From Mesotoga infera (lineage in GTDB: Bacteria > Thermotogota > Thermotogae > Petrotogales > Kosmotogaceae): a stretch of 64,000 nucleotides of DNA. Under the pieces are notes generated by a model. That model was given only the letters and a program-made list of their open reading frames with translations. It was not told the origin of the DNA and searched no databases. How positions within the stretch are numbered: the first letter of the stretch is position 1; every line of letters starts with the position of its first letter. Positions 21,718-29,317 of the stretch are shown here, piece after piece. The DNA is taken from NCBI RefSeq assembly GCF_900157305.1, contig NZ_LS974202.1:1984001-2048000 (forward strand), given 5' to 3'. The position numbers and the translations under genes are program-made.

Positions 21718-22103
21718 GCATAAGAAACATCTCTACCTGGTTGTTTCTTTTGGGAGTGCTTTACCTGATCTTGGCAATAAATACGCTCTTGGGTATTCTC
21801 TTCAGCGTAAAGGATTTGATGATGGGAATAGTGATCCTTGTGAATGGTTCTATCTATCTTTTCGGACTCCTAGAAAGAAGGGAGGATGCAAAGAAGAGGG
21901 CTTCCCATCTTTTAGTAGGCAGTTTCTTCTCTTACACCCTCTCGATTTACCAGATCGTTGTTGTCTTCAGTTTATGGCTTGAGGGATTTATTGGCGGTGT
22001 ATGCCTTCTTTCGGTAGATGTAATTAACTTTCCTCTGCTCTTTTCCGGTTTGCTGATCTCCTTCGTTTCCGACTATGTCAAGAAAAGTTTCACCACTACT
22101 TAA
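21714..22103 (+). CDS. small four-helix membrane protein in feo operon
   Basis: 129 residues with about four hydrophobic helices (about 8-30, 36-56, 65-92, 94-122) and a short charged loop near 58-65. Its ATG overlaps the feoB stop (ATGA), so expression with FeoB is almost certain. I do not recognise the family; it is not FeoC, which is a soluble winged-helix protein. It may be an accessory subunit of the iron importer, but only the context says so. Confidence 0.75.
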   Translation: MSIRNISTWLFLLGVLYLILAINTLLGILFSVKDLMMGIVILVNGSIYLFGLLERREDAKKRASHLLVGSFFSYTLSIYQIVVVFSLWLEGFIGGVCLLSVDVINFPLLFSGLLISFVSDYVKKSFTTT

Positions 22104-22147
22104 TGATCAAAGAACCATTGGGAAGTGCAATCGAACTCTGTAATGGC

Positions 22148-22153
22148 TATAAT
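22148..22153 (+). promoter_or_regulatory. possible -10 element before the response regulator gene
   Basis: TATAAT in the 123-base gap between the feo operon and the response regulator. The -35 position shows only a poor match. Nothing else is recognisable in this gap. Confidence 0.35.
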
Positions 22154-22226
22154 TAAGGCCAGAGTGAATCACTAGACATTATTGCTCGCCGATGTGGTAA
22201 TATGATTTGTGTTTGGGGGTGATTGC

Positions 22227-22832
22227 ATGGCGCTCGTTTACGTGGTCGACGACGAGCTGAATGTGAGACGTATCATCAAGCAGACCATGGAGAACGAAGG
22301 CAACGAAGTCAGTGGGTTTGTCACAGCCGAAGAAGCGCTAGAGGCCATTGAAAAGAGACAACCGGATTTGATTTTCATGGACCTAACACTACCTTCGATG
22401 GATGGGGTACAGTTCCTTAAAGAATTGGAAGATAGAGCTTATTCAATTCCAGTAGTAGTTGTTTCAGCAATCACTTCTCCCGAATCTATCAGGGCCGTCT
22501 TCAAGCTGGGCATAGTGGACTTTCTGACCAAACCCTTCACTCCTCAAGAGCTGAGACAGGCCGCCGAACTATCGTTAAAAAACGAAGAAAGTCTTCAAAA
22601 AAGGGCAAGAGATATTAGAAGACTGATAGAGGAAAAAGAGTTCAGGAAGGCCAATTCTCTGCTGCGTGAGCTTTTCGCCGATTTTCCAAGTTCGCCCTAT
22701 CCACACTTCCTTTATGCTCTCCTGATAAAGAGCTCTAACCCGAGAGTGGCCGCAAAACATTTGCGGGCCGCACTTTCTCTTGACGAGGAGTTCAAAGAGG
22801 CATCGTCAGAGTTGAGAAAACTGGAGGAATAA
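22227..22832 (+). CDS. response regulator with helical (TPR-like) output
   Basis: 201 residues. The receiver domain (1-120) has every key residue: acidic pair D8/D9, phosphorylation site D52 in FMDLTLPSMDG, S80 and K102. The C-terminal 75 residues are helical and read like one and a half to two TPR repeats (KANSLLRELFADFPSSPYPH... and AAKHLRAALSLDEEFKEA); there is no DNA-binding or enzymatic domain, so output is probably protein-protein contact. The open frame extends to a GTG at 22209, but ATG at 22227 has GGGGGTG at the right distance. The TrkA-like gene follows 4 bases later. No sensor kinase is in the window. Confidence 0.88.
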   Translation: MALVYVVDDELNVRRIIKQTMENEGNEVSGFVTAEEALEAIEKRQPDLIFMDLTLPSMDGVQFLKELEDRAYSIPVVVVSAITSPESIRAVFKLGIVDFLTKPFTPQELRQAAELSLKNEESLQKRARDIRRLIEEKEFRKANSLLRELFADFPSSPYPHFLYALLIKSSNPRVAAKHLRAALSLDEEFKEASSELRKLEE

Positions 22833-22836
22833 TCCG

Positions 22837-23289
22837 ATGCCGTTCATGAAAGGCGCAATCAGGAAAGACGAGTATTATGTCGTCATATTTGGTTGTGGTA
22901 GGCTCGGTTCAAGAATGGCCAACTGGCTTTCAACCATGGGATGCAGTGTCGTGGTTGTTGACAGAAGCGAGGAGTCTTTTCAGGCATTATCCTTTGAATT
23001 CACCGGGTTCACCGTTCTCGGAGATGCTACCGAACTCGACACTTTGAAGGAAGCTAAAGTAGATAAGGCAGATGTCGTACTGGTTTTGACACCCGACGAC
23101 AACACGAATCTTATGGTAGCGATGTCGGCGAAAGAGTATTTCAAAGTTGCACGCGTTGTTGCCAGAGTCTACGATCCGAACAACATAGAGATGTTTTCTG
23201 ATTTCGGAATAGAGGTCATCTGTCCCACTCTGCTCGCGGTGGAAAACATAAAAAACGTTCTCTACTTCATCGGTGGTGACGAGAGGTGA
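22837..23289 (+). CDS. RCK_N-only TrkA-like potassium channel regulator
   Basis: 150 residues holding a single Rossmann RCK_N domain: nucleotide-binding GCGRLGS (about 19-25), acidic residue at the end of the second strand (VVVVDRS), and GDAT in the third strand region. It lacks the RCK_C ligand-binding domain that normally follows. GGAGGAA precedes the ATG at 22837 by 7 bases. It overlaps the next RCK gene by 4 bases (GTGA). Such proteins form rings on the cytoplasmic face of Trk/Ktr channels and gate them with NAD(H) or adenine nucleotides; here the two paralogues may form a mixed ring. Confidence 0.87.
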   Translation: MPFMKGAIRKDEYYVVIFGCGRLGSRMANWLSTMGCSVVVVDRSEESFQALSFEFTGFTVLGDATELDTLKEAKVDKADVVLVLTPDDNTNLMVAMSAKEYFKVARVVARVYDPNNIEMFSDFGIEVICPTLLAVENIKNVLYFIGGDER

Positions 23290-23945
23290 AGATAGTTCTA
23301 ATAGGTGGCGAAAAGATAGCCTATCACCTCGCTAGAAGGTTTCTGAGCAAGGGTTACCAGGTTATGGTCGTAAATAAAAACGAAAAGTTCTGCGAAGAAA
23401 TAGCCAAAAAACTCCGTGCGCTGGTTATAAGAGGCGATGGAAGCCGTAGATACGTTCTTGAACAGCTGGAGCTCGATAGAACAGATCTCTTCGTTGCGTT
23501 GACTCCCAACGATCAGGACAACCTAGTAGCTTGCTTGACGGCGGCGAGGGTATACGGTATAGAGAGACCTGTAGCACTTGTGAACGATCCCGACAATAAA
23601 GCGACTTTTCAGATGATGGGAATCAAGAACGTTGTGAGTCCCACGGAGATACTGGGATCGGCGCTCGAAGACAGTCTTTTCAGGGAGCAAATCACCAATC
23701 TTCTGCCGTCGTCGGAAAAAATTTCCATCTTGAGGATTGAAATGACCGATAAGTCTCCGGCAACAGGTCAGGCCGTTAAAAATCTCCCTCTTCCGAAAGA
23801 GAGCGTGATCGGTGCGATTATAAGAGAGAACGAAGTTATAATTCCTAGGGGGGACAACGTCATAAAAGGAGGCGACATCCTCCTGGTTCTCAGTAATCCA
23901 AAGGTTCAGTCATCGGTTTTCGAAGTGCTTCTAGGAGAAGTATAA
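23286..23945 (+). CDS. TrkA-like regulator with RCK_N and RCK_C domains
   Basis: 219 residues, starting at GTG 23286. The RCK_N domain is about 1-130, with a degenerate nucleotide loop (IGGEKIAYHLA instead of GxGxxG); RCK_C is about 140-219, ending GGDILLVLSNPK as the family does. The degenerate loop suggests weak or altered nucleotide binding, while the partner encoded just before has a perfect loop but no RCK_C. The TrkH gene starts directly after its stop codon. Together the three genes encode one potassium uptake system at the inner membrane. Confidence 0.9.
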   Translation: MKIVLIGGEKIAYHLARRFLSKGYQVMVVNKNEKFCEEIAKKLRALVIRGDGSRRYVLEQLELDRTDLFVALTPNDQDNLVACLTAARVYGIERPVALVNDPDNKATFQMMGIKNVVSPTEILGSALEDSLFREQITNLLPSSEKISILRIEMTDKSPATGQAVKNLPLPKESVIGAIIRENEVIIPRGDNVIKGGDILLVLSNPKVQSSVFEVLLGEV

Positions 23946-25430
23946 ATGTACCGCAATCTTTTGAAGCAGCGCTACAGACTGGTTTTTGGCTACATAGGGA
24001 ATCTCTTCGTCTTCTTCCCTCTGGTAATGATGCTTCCTGTGCTTTACTGTATCTGGTATCCTTCGGTATTTGTGGATAGTCTGCCATTTCTCGAAGCGGC
24101 GGTGATCTGCTTCGCTTTTGGCATACTGTTCAAGCTCATCATGAAGGTCAAGCCTGGAGCACCTATCACGGTTCAGGAAGGTGCCATCATAGTGTTTTTT
24201 GCGTGGGTATTTGGAATAATCTTTTCAGCTCTTCCCTTCATCTTTGGCGGTTATCTTAACTTCACACAGGCGATTTTCGAGTCCACAAGCGGATTGACAA
24301 CTACCGGACTTACCATGGTAAACGTGCTCGCGATACCCGACACTTACCTTTTGTGGCGAAGCATATTGCAGTTCCTCGGAGGAGCAGGGTTTGCGATAAT
24401 AATGATGTCCGCGATACTAGGACCGGGAGGGCTCGGCCTTTACAAGGCCGAAGGACGCATGGATAATCTGGTGCCCAACATAAAAAGTTCAACAAGAACG
24501 ATTGCGGTTATCTACACTTCATACGCGGTGGCCGGTATTTTAATGTACAGAATAGCCGGTATGAACTGGTTCGATGCTATAAACCACTCTTTGACAGCCC
24601 TGGCCACAGGTGGTTTTTCGACCAGACTGGGCTCTATCGGCGAGTTCAACAGTCTGCCCGTAGAGATCGTGACCATTGTTCTTATGCTGCTTGGCGCTAC
24701 CGGTTTCGGTATTCACTATACGCTCTGGAGAAGAAACTTCAGAGCCTTCTGGAAAAATGGAGAGCCAAAACTGATGTTTCTGATAATAGCTTTTTTCACT
24801 CCATTGATAATGGCCGGAACGATGAAATACTTCTATGAGTCGATAGGAACTCAGTTCAGGCACGCTCTTTTCCAGTCAGTCTCGGCGTTAACAGGTACGG
24901 GCTTCTCCACCGTTGACTTCATACCATGGAATCAAATGGGGCTCTACCTATTAACAATTCTAATGATATTCGGCGGTAATCTCGATTCCACGTCAGGAGG
25001 ACTGAAACAGTACAGGCTCTTCGCTCTTTGGAAACTTCTCTGGATGGAGATAAAGATGTATTTTCTGCCGAAGAACGCTTTGCTTAAAGAAGAGATCTGG
25101 AAGGGCGAGACCAAAAGATATTTGAATCATTCACTGGTGAAAGAGATTCTGTTGGTTTTCTCGCTTTACTTTATAACGTACGCCGTTGGAGTTGGTATCA
25201 CGGCTTCTTACGGTCATTCGCTGGCATTCTCCGCCTTTGAGTTCGCCTCCGCACTCAGCACGGTCGGACTTTCGGTGGGAATTACCCTTCCCTCTTCACC
25301 CGTAGGTTTGATCTGGACGGAGACAATCGGTATGTTTCTAGGAAGACTTGAGTTTCTTGTCGTGATATATGCTATAACTAAATTACTGAGAGACGGAAAA
25401 GTAATGCTGGCTAAACGGAGGAATGATTGA
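23946..25430 (+). CDS. trkH: TrkH/KtrB-type potassium transporter subunit
   Basis: 494-residue inner-membrane pore subunit with four M1-P-M2 repeats. The four selectivity-loop segments are visible: STSGLTTTGLT (about 108), ALATGGFS (about 221), ALTGTGFST (about 315) and SALSTVGLS (about 436), each with the central glycine. The length fits TrkH more than KtrB. It is the last gene of the RR-RCK-RCK-TrkH group; hisS begins 3 bases after its stop, so hisS may be read on the same transcript. Confidence 0.94.
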   Translation: MYRNLLKQRYRLVFGYIGNLFVFFPLVMMLPVLYCIWYPSVFVDSLPFLEAAVICFAFGILFKLIMKVKPGAPITVQEGAIIVFFAWVFGIIFSALPFIFGGYLNFTQAIFESTSGLTTTGLTMVNVLAIPDTYLLWRSILQFLGGAGFAIIMMSAILGPGGLGLYKAEGRMDNLVPNIKSSTRTIAVIYTSYAVAGILMYRIAGMNWFDAINHSLTALATGGFSTRLGSIGEFNSLPVEIVTIVLMLLGATGFGIHYTLWRRNFRAFWKNGEPKLMFLIIAFFTPLIMAGTMKYFYESIGTQFRHALFQSVSALTGTGFSTVDFIPWNQMGLYLLTILMIFGGNLDSTSGGLKQYRLFALWKLLWMEIKMYFLPKNALLKEEIWKGETKRYLNHSLVKEILLVFSLYFITYAVGVGITASYGHSLAFSAFEFASALSTVGLSVGITLPSSPVGLIWTETIGMFLGRLEFLVVIYAITKLLRDGKVMLAKRRND

Positions 25431-25433
25431 GGA

Positions 25434-26693
25434 ATGATTAACAGAATCAAGGGAACCCAGGACATTGCTTTCGAAGATATCGAATACTGGCAGTACATAG
25501 AGCAGGCTGTCCGAAACATAACCTTCAGGTACGCCTACAACGAGATACGCACGCCGATATTCGAAGCAACCGAGCTGTTCAAAAGAAGCGTTGGAGAATC
25601 GACCGATGTCGTTCAGAAGGAGATGTACACTTTCGATGATAAAGGCGGAAGGTCGATCACACTAAGACCGGAGGGCACAGCCAGCGTTGCGAGAGCCTTT
25701 ATCGAGAATTCTTTCATAAATCTGGGTTCTCCAGTGAAGCTCTTCTACATGGGACCAATGTTCCGTTACGAAAAACCCCAGGCAGGCAGGCTCAGGCAAT
25801 TTCACCAGTTCGGAGCGGAGATACTTGGATCGGCCAGTGCCATGGCGGATTTTGAGATAATCGAACTGGCTTGCGAGTTTTTAAAAGAAGTGAAGATAAA
25901 CAAGACCAAGCTTTTCATAAACTCCATAGGCTGTCCTTCCTGCAGAGCCAGGTACAAAGAAGCCCTGAGGGAGTATTTCCGCGATAAAGTCGATGGAATG
26001 TGTGAAGACTGCAGGCGGAGGTTCGACAGCAACGTGTTGAGGTTGCTCGACTGCAAAATCGACAGGGAGCAATCCGAGAACGCTCCGAACATACTTGAGT
26101 ATCTAGACGAGGAGTGCAGGAAACACTTCGAAGATTTGAAGTGGTATCTTGAAAAGTCCGGAATCGATTACGAGATCGATCCCCATCTGGTGAGAGGACT
26201 CGATTACTACAGCCGTACGGCCTTCGAAATAAGGTCTCCCTCACTTGGCAGTCAGGATCAGATAGTAGGTGGTGGAAGGTACGACGGGCTCGTCGAAGTG
26301 ATTGGAGGCAAGAGCTGTCCCGCAGTGGGCTTTGCAACAGGTATTGAAAGGATAGTCATGCTCCTCAAAGCCGAAAAGGTTAACATCCAGACCGATAGAA
26401 ATTCAGAAGTCGCCATTCTTGCCGTCGGCAGAGAGGGATCTTTGAGAGGATTCGAGTACGCGAGAAGACTCAGAAAAGCCGGTATCTCCACTTATGTTGA
26501 TGTAATGGAGAGAAATATGAGAAATCAGATGAAACACGCCGCCAGGATAGGGGCCAAAATTTCGGTTATCATAGGCGATGAGGAACTCGAAAAGGATCTC
26601 GTGACGGTGAAGATAATGCTGGATGGTTCTCAGTATCAGGTTGACGGAGATTACATGGTCGACTATATTATCGATAAACTGAGAGATATATAG
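25434..26693 (+). CDS. hisS: histidyl-tRNA synthetase
   Basis: Class II aminoacyl-tRNA synthetase, 419 residues, cytoplasmic dimer. Motif 1 region is near residue 40, motif 2 FRYEKPQAGRLRQFHQFG at about 110-127, histidine-A motif LVRGLDYYSRT near 253, and motif 3 region GFATGIER near 300. The C-terminal anticodon-binding domain follows from about 325. The insertion between contains CPSC and a CEDC pair that might bind zinc, not usually noted for HisRS. The ATG at 25434 follows GGAGGAATGATTGAGG. Confidence 0.96.
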   Translation: MINRIKGTQDIAFEDIEYWQYIEQAVRNITFRYAYNEIRTPIFEATELFKRSVGESTDVVQKEMYTFDDKGGRSITLRPEGTASVARAFIENSFINLGSPVKLFYMGPMFRYEKPQAGRLRQFHQFGAEILGSASAMADFEIIELACEFLKEVKINKTKLFINSIGCPSCRARYKEALREYFRDKVDGMCEDCRRRFDSNVLRLLDCKIDREQSENAPNILEYLDEECRKHFEDLKWYLEKSGIDYEIDPHLVRGLDYYSRTAFEIRSPSLGSQDQIVGGGRYDGLVEVIGGKSCPAVGFATGIERIVMLLKAEKVNIQTDRNSEVAILAVGREGSLRGFEYARRLRKAGISTYVDVMERNMRNQMKHAARIGAKISVIIGDEELEKDLVTVKIMLDGSQYQVDGDYMVDYIIDKLRDI

Positions 26694-26762
26694 ATAACAC
26701 CGCGATTTATGTTATCCAGGAAAGAAAAAACTAGATAATCGCCAATAGTTGTTCTTATTGTC

Positions 26763-26792
26763 TTGATATTTCCTCCCAAGGTGTGTTATATT
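26763..26792 (+). promoter_or_regulatory. promoter of DUF4912-GH57 operon
   Basis: TTGATA (26763-26768), an 18-base spacer, and TATATT (26787-26792), 38 bases before the start codon. A weak inverted repeat ATAACA/TGTTAT lies just after hisS but has no T-run. Confidence 0.6.
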
Positions 26793-26829
26793 ATATGCAG
26801 TGACAATAACGCCCGGGAGGATTTGTGCT

Positions 26830-27564
26830 ATGAAAAAAGAAGAAATCGGTTCTTTTTTAAAGACCGATCCGTCGATTCAGGAAATGCGAAGATACGCGAA
26901 GATGCTCGGTGTTCATCTTAAGAGAACCATGGGCAAAAAGGATATCGCAAGAGCGCTGTCGAAAATCTCGGATAAAGATGTGCCGGTGAGCAGTCAGACA
27001 GTTGTAACGGTTCCTTCGGAAAGCAAAAGACCTTCCAAGCCTGTAAACGTTGATCTTCCCAGGACTTATTTCGCCGATTCGATTACTCTACATCCGGTAA
27101 ATCCTTACTGGGTATATATAAAATGGGATTTTTCTAAAGAGACCAGAGAACGTCTAAATGAACTCGGAAACAATCTCTTTGTAAGAGTTAGCGACATCAC
27201 CAACATAATCTACGATGGAAAGAACGCAAACAGGTATAAAGAGGCGAAGATCCTGTCTGAGGAAGGTAACTGGTACTTTCAAGTGGATTTTCCCGATGCC
27301 GACTACATAGCGGAGATAGGGTATTATACCGGAGGGCTTTTTGTGGGTGTCATGAAATCAAAAATCGTCCGGACCCCAAGGAACACTCCGCGATTTGTCG
27401 ATCAAGAGACCTGGGTGGATCTATCTAAAGGTTCTAAAAAGGAAGTAAAAGTTTCGACCGAAGCGACAGGGGTTTCTCCATCGATCAGATCGTCTGGTCC
27501 ATTGGACAATCCCTCTTCCGAAGAATTCATCAAGAGCATATCCAAGTCTCGAAGTGGGAGATGA
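26830..27564 (+). CDS. DUF4912 domain protein
   Basis: 244 residues from the ATG at 26830 (GGGAGG 9 bases upstream; the longer frame from 26800 lacks a site). The first 45 residues resemble a Rho_N/SAP-like helical module (MRRYAKMLGVHLKRTMGKKDIARAL). Residues about 85-190 form the DUF4912 domain with HPVNPYWVYIKWDF and GNWYFQVDFPDADYIAEIGY. The last 50 residues are low complexity. DUF4912 genes are repeatedly found beside GH57 alpha-glucan enzymes, and the GH57 gene starts 4 bases after this stop. A carbohydrate-binding or enzyme-partner role is plausible; the function is unknown. Confidence 0.85.
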   Translation: MKKEEIGSFLKTDPSIQEMRRYAKMLGVHLKRTMGKKDIARALSKISDKDVPVSSQTVVTVPSESKRPSKPVNVDLPRTYFADSITLHPVNPYWVYIKWDFSKETRERLNELGNNLFVRVSDITNIIYDGKNANRYKEAKILSEEGNWYFQVDFPDADYIAEIGYYTGGLFVGVMKSKIVRTPRNTPRFVDQETWVDLSKGSKKEVKVSTEATGVSPSIRSSGPLDNPSSEEFIKSISKSRSGR

Positions 27565-27568
27565 GAAG

Positions 27569-29173
27569 ATGAGAAAAGGTAAATTCATATTGATGCTTCA
27601 TGCCCATCTTCCCTTCATAAATCATCCGGACTTTCCGAGCTTCATGGAAGAACGCTGGCTTTTCGAGGCGATAACGGAGACTTATATCCCGCTAATTCGG
27701 GCTTTCAATCGCTTGAAGAACGACGGTATCAACTTCAGGGTGAGCATGAGTATAACTCCTCCACTGATGGAAATGTTCGCCAACGCGGATTTGCAAAAGA
27801 AGTACCTCAAGTATCTCGATTTATCAATAGAACTTGCCGAGAAGGAGATCGAGCGAACAATCTCAGAAAACCCCGCCAGCCACAGGCTGGCGAAACATTA
27901 TCTCAAAGAACTCGAAGAAACCAAGTCGGTATATCTACGCTGCAACGGCGACCTTTCGGGGGAGTTTGCTCAACTTCAGGAGACGGGCAACCTTGAAATC
28001 GTTACCTGCAACGCCACACATGGTTTTCTTCCCCTAATGACACAGTACCCGGAAGCCGTGAACGCTCAGATCGGAGTGGGAGTGGATACCTACAAAAGGC
28101 ACATGGGTAAGCCTCCAAAAGGAATCTGGCTGGCAGAGTGCGGTTACGTTCCAGGAATAGATTCTTACTTGAGAGAGTGGGGCCTCTCATTCTTCTTCGT
28201 GGATTCACACGGGCTGTGGTATGGAGATCCCGCTCCAAGATACGGTGTGTATAGACCTGTCATGACTCCAGAGGGCGTGTTTGTCTTTGCAAGAGATCCG
28301 GAGTCAAGCCAACAGGTGTGGAGCGCAGAAGTCGGGTACCCCGGAGATTCCAGATACAGAGAGTTCTATAGAGATGTTGGGTTCGATAGAGAAGAGGATT
28401 ACATAAGACCCTACATAGACCCCAGCGGTGAGCGATGCAACACAGGTATCAAGTACTACAGAATAACGGGCAAGGATGTTTCTTTGAATGAAAAGAGCTA
28501 TTACGATTTCGAAGAAGCTAAGAAGGCCACCAGGGAACACGCTAAAGACTTCGCAAGCAGAAAGCGTGAGCAGATCAAGAGACTTTCCGAGCAGTTCGAT
28601 GGTGTGAGCCCCGTAATTGTCGCTCCTTTTGACGCTGAGCTTTTCGGTCACTGGTGGTACGAAGGACCGATCTTCATAGAGGAGCTTTTCAGAGAATTGA
28701 ACGGAGACGATACCGTGATCTGCGCGACACCGCCGGAGGTAATCGATTCGATGGGCGAAGTCCAGTGCGTCACACCAAACATCTCCACGTGGGGCGCAAA
28801 CGGTTATAACGAAGTGTGGCTGAACGGAAGAAACGACTGGATTTACAGGCATCTCGATGAAGGTATCAGAAGAATGATCGAACTCGCAAGGAAATACAAA
28901 AAAACGGAAGACAAACTCAAAATAAGGGCTTTGAATCAGATGGCCAGAGAATTGCTCCTGGCGCAATCGAGCGATTGGGCTTTCATAATAACAACCAATA
29001 CAACTGTTGAGTATGCCGTTAACCGTACTAAGACGCATATAAATAGACTTCTCACTCTTTATGGAGAAATAGAGTCGAATACCATAGATGAAGAGAGACT
29101 CAAAACACTGGAATGGATAGACGGTATCTTCTCTTCGATCGACTTCAGAGTCTACTCCAGGCAGGTTGGTTAG
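27569..29173 (+). CDS. GH57 family 1,4-alpha-glucan branching enzyme-like protein
   Basis: 534 residues of the GH57/DUF1957 branching-enzyme type. The family's conserved regions appear in order: LHAHLPF near the N-terminus, CNATHGFLPL (about 150), WLAECGYVPG with the nucleophile glutamate (about 187), FDAELFGHWWYEGP with the acid/base aspartate (about 353), and WGANGYNEVWLNGRNDW in the C-terminal helical part. It should transfer alpha-1,4-glucan segments to make alpha-1,6 branches in glycogen in the cytoplasm. The ATG at 27569 is chosen over the GTG at 27554 since it follows the DUF4912 stop and has GGGAG upstream. Confidence 0.92.
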   Translation: MRKGKFILMLHAHLPFINHPDFPSFMEERWLFEAITETYIPLIRAFNRLKNDGINFRVSMSITPPLMEMFANADLQKKYLKYLDLSIELAEKEIERTISENPASHRLAKHYLKELEETKSVYLRCNGDLSGEFAQLQETGNLEIVTCNATHGFLPLMTQYPEAVNAQIGVGVDTYKRHMGKPPKGIWLAECGYVPGIDSYLREWGLSFFFVDSHGLWYGDPAPRYGVYRPVMTPEGVFVFARDPESSQQVWSAEVGYPGDSRYREFYRDVGFDREEDYIRPYIDPSGERCNTGIKYYRITGKDVSLNEKSYYDFEEAKKATREHAKDFASRKREQIKRLSEQFDGVSPVIVAPFDAELFGHWWYEGPIFIEELFRELNGDDTVICATPPEVIDSMGEVQCVTPNISTWGANGYNEVWLNGRNDWIYRHLDEGIRRMIELARKYKKTEDKLKIRALNQMARELLLAQSSDWAFIITTNTTVEYAVNRTKTHINRLLTLYGEIESNTIDEERLKTLEWIDGIFSSIDFRVYSRQVG

Positions 29174-29210
29174 TCTTCGATACACAATAATCGTTTTCTT
29201 CAAATGTGCG

Positions 29211-29240
29211 TTAACAAGTAAATTGTGGCTGTGGTATAAT
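29211..29240 (+). promoter_or_regulatory. promoter of SurA/PrsA-like gene
   Basis: TTAACA (29211-29216), an 18-base spacer and TATAAT (29235-29240), with TGG directly before the -10 making it an extended -10 element. It is among the strongest promoters in the window. Confidence 0.8.
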
Positions 29241-29251
29241 TCCTGAAGGCG

Positions 29252-29272
29252 GGGGAGGCTTATTACCTCCCC
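29252..29272 (+). promoter_or_regulatory. 5' leader hairpin
   Basis: GGGGAGG / CCTCCCC stem with a 7-base loop, starting about 5 bases after the predicted transcript start. It has no good T-run, so it is more likely an mRNA-stabilising 5' hairpin or control element than a terminator. It also contains a second GGAGG that could mimic or mask a ribosome-binding site. Confidence 0.6.
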
Positions 29273-29317
29273 TTGTTGGTTGTAGAGTATCGGTATGTGG
29301 AGGGAGTTGAAAATTAG

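Noticed and set aside
26694-26730. Hairpin after hisS as a terminator
   Set aside because: The stem is only 6 bp of mainly A-T pairs and there is no T-run.
28304-29203. Minus-strand 299-residue frame opposite the GH57 gene
   Set aside because: It is antisense to conserved GH57 motifs and lacks protein-like features of its own.
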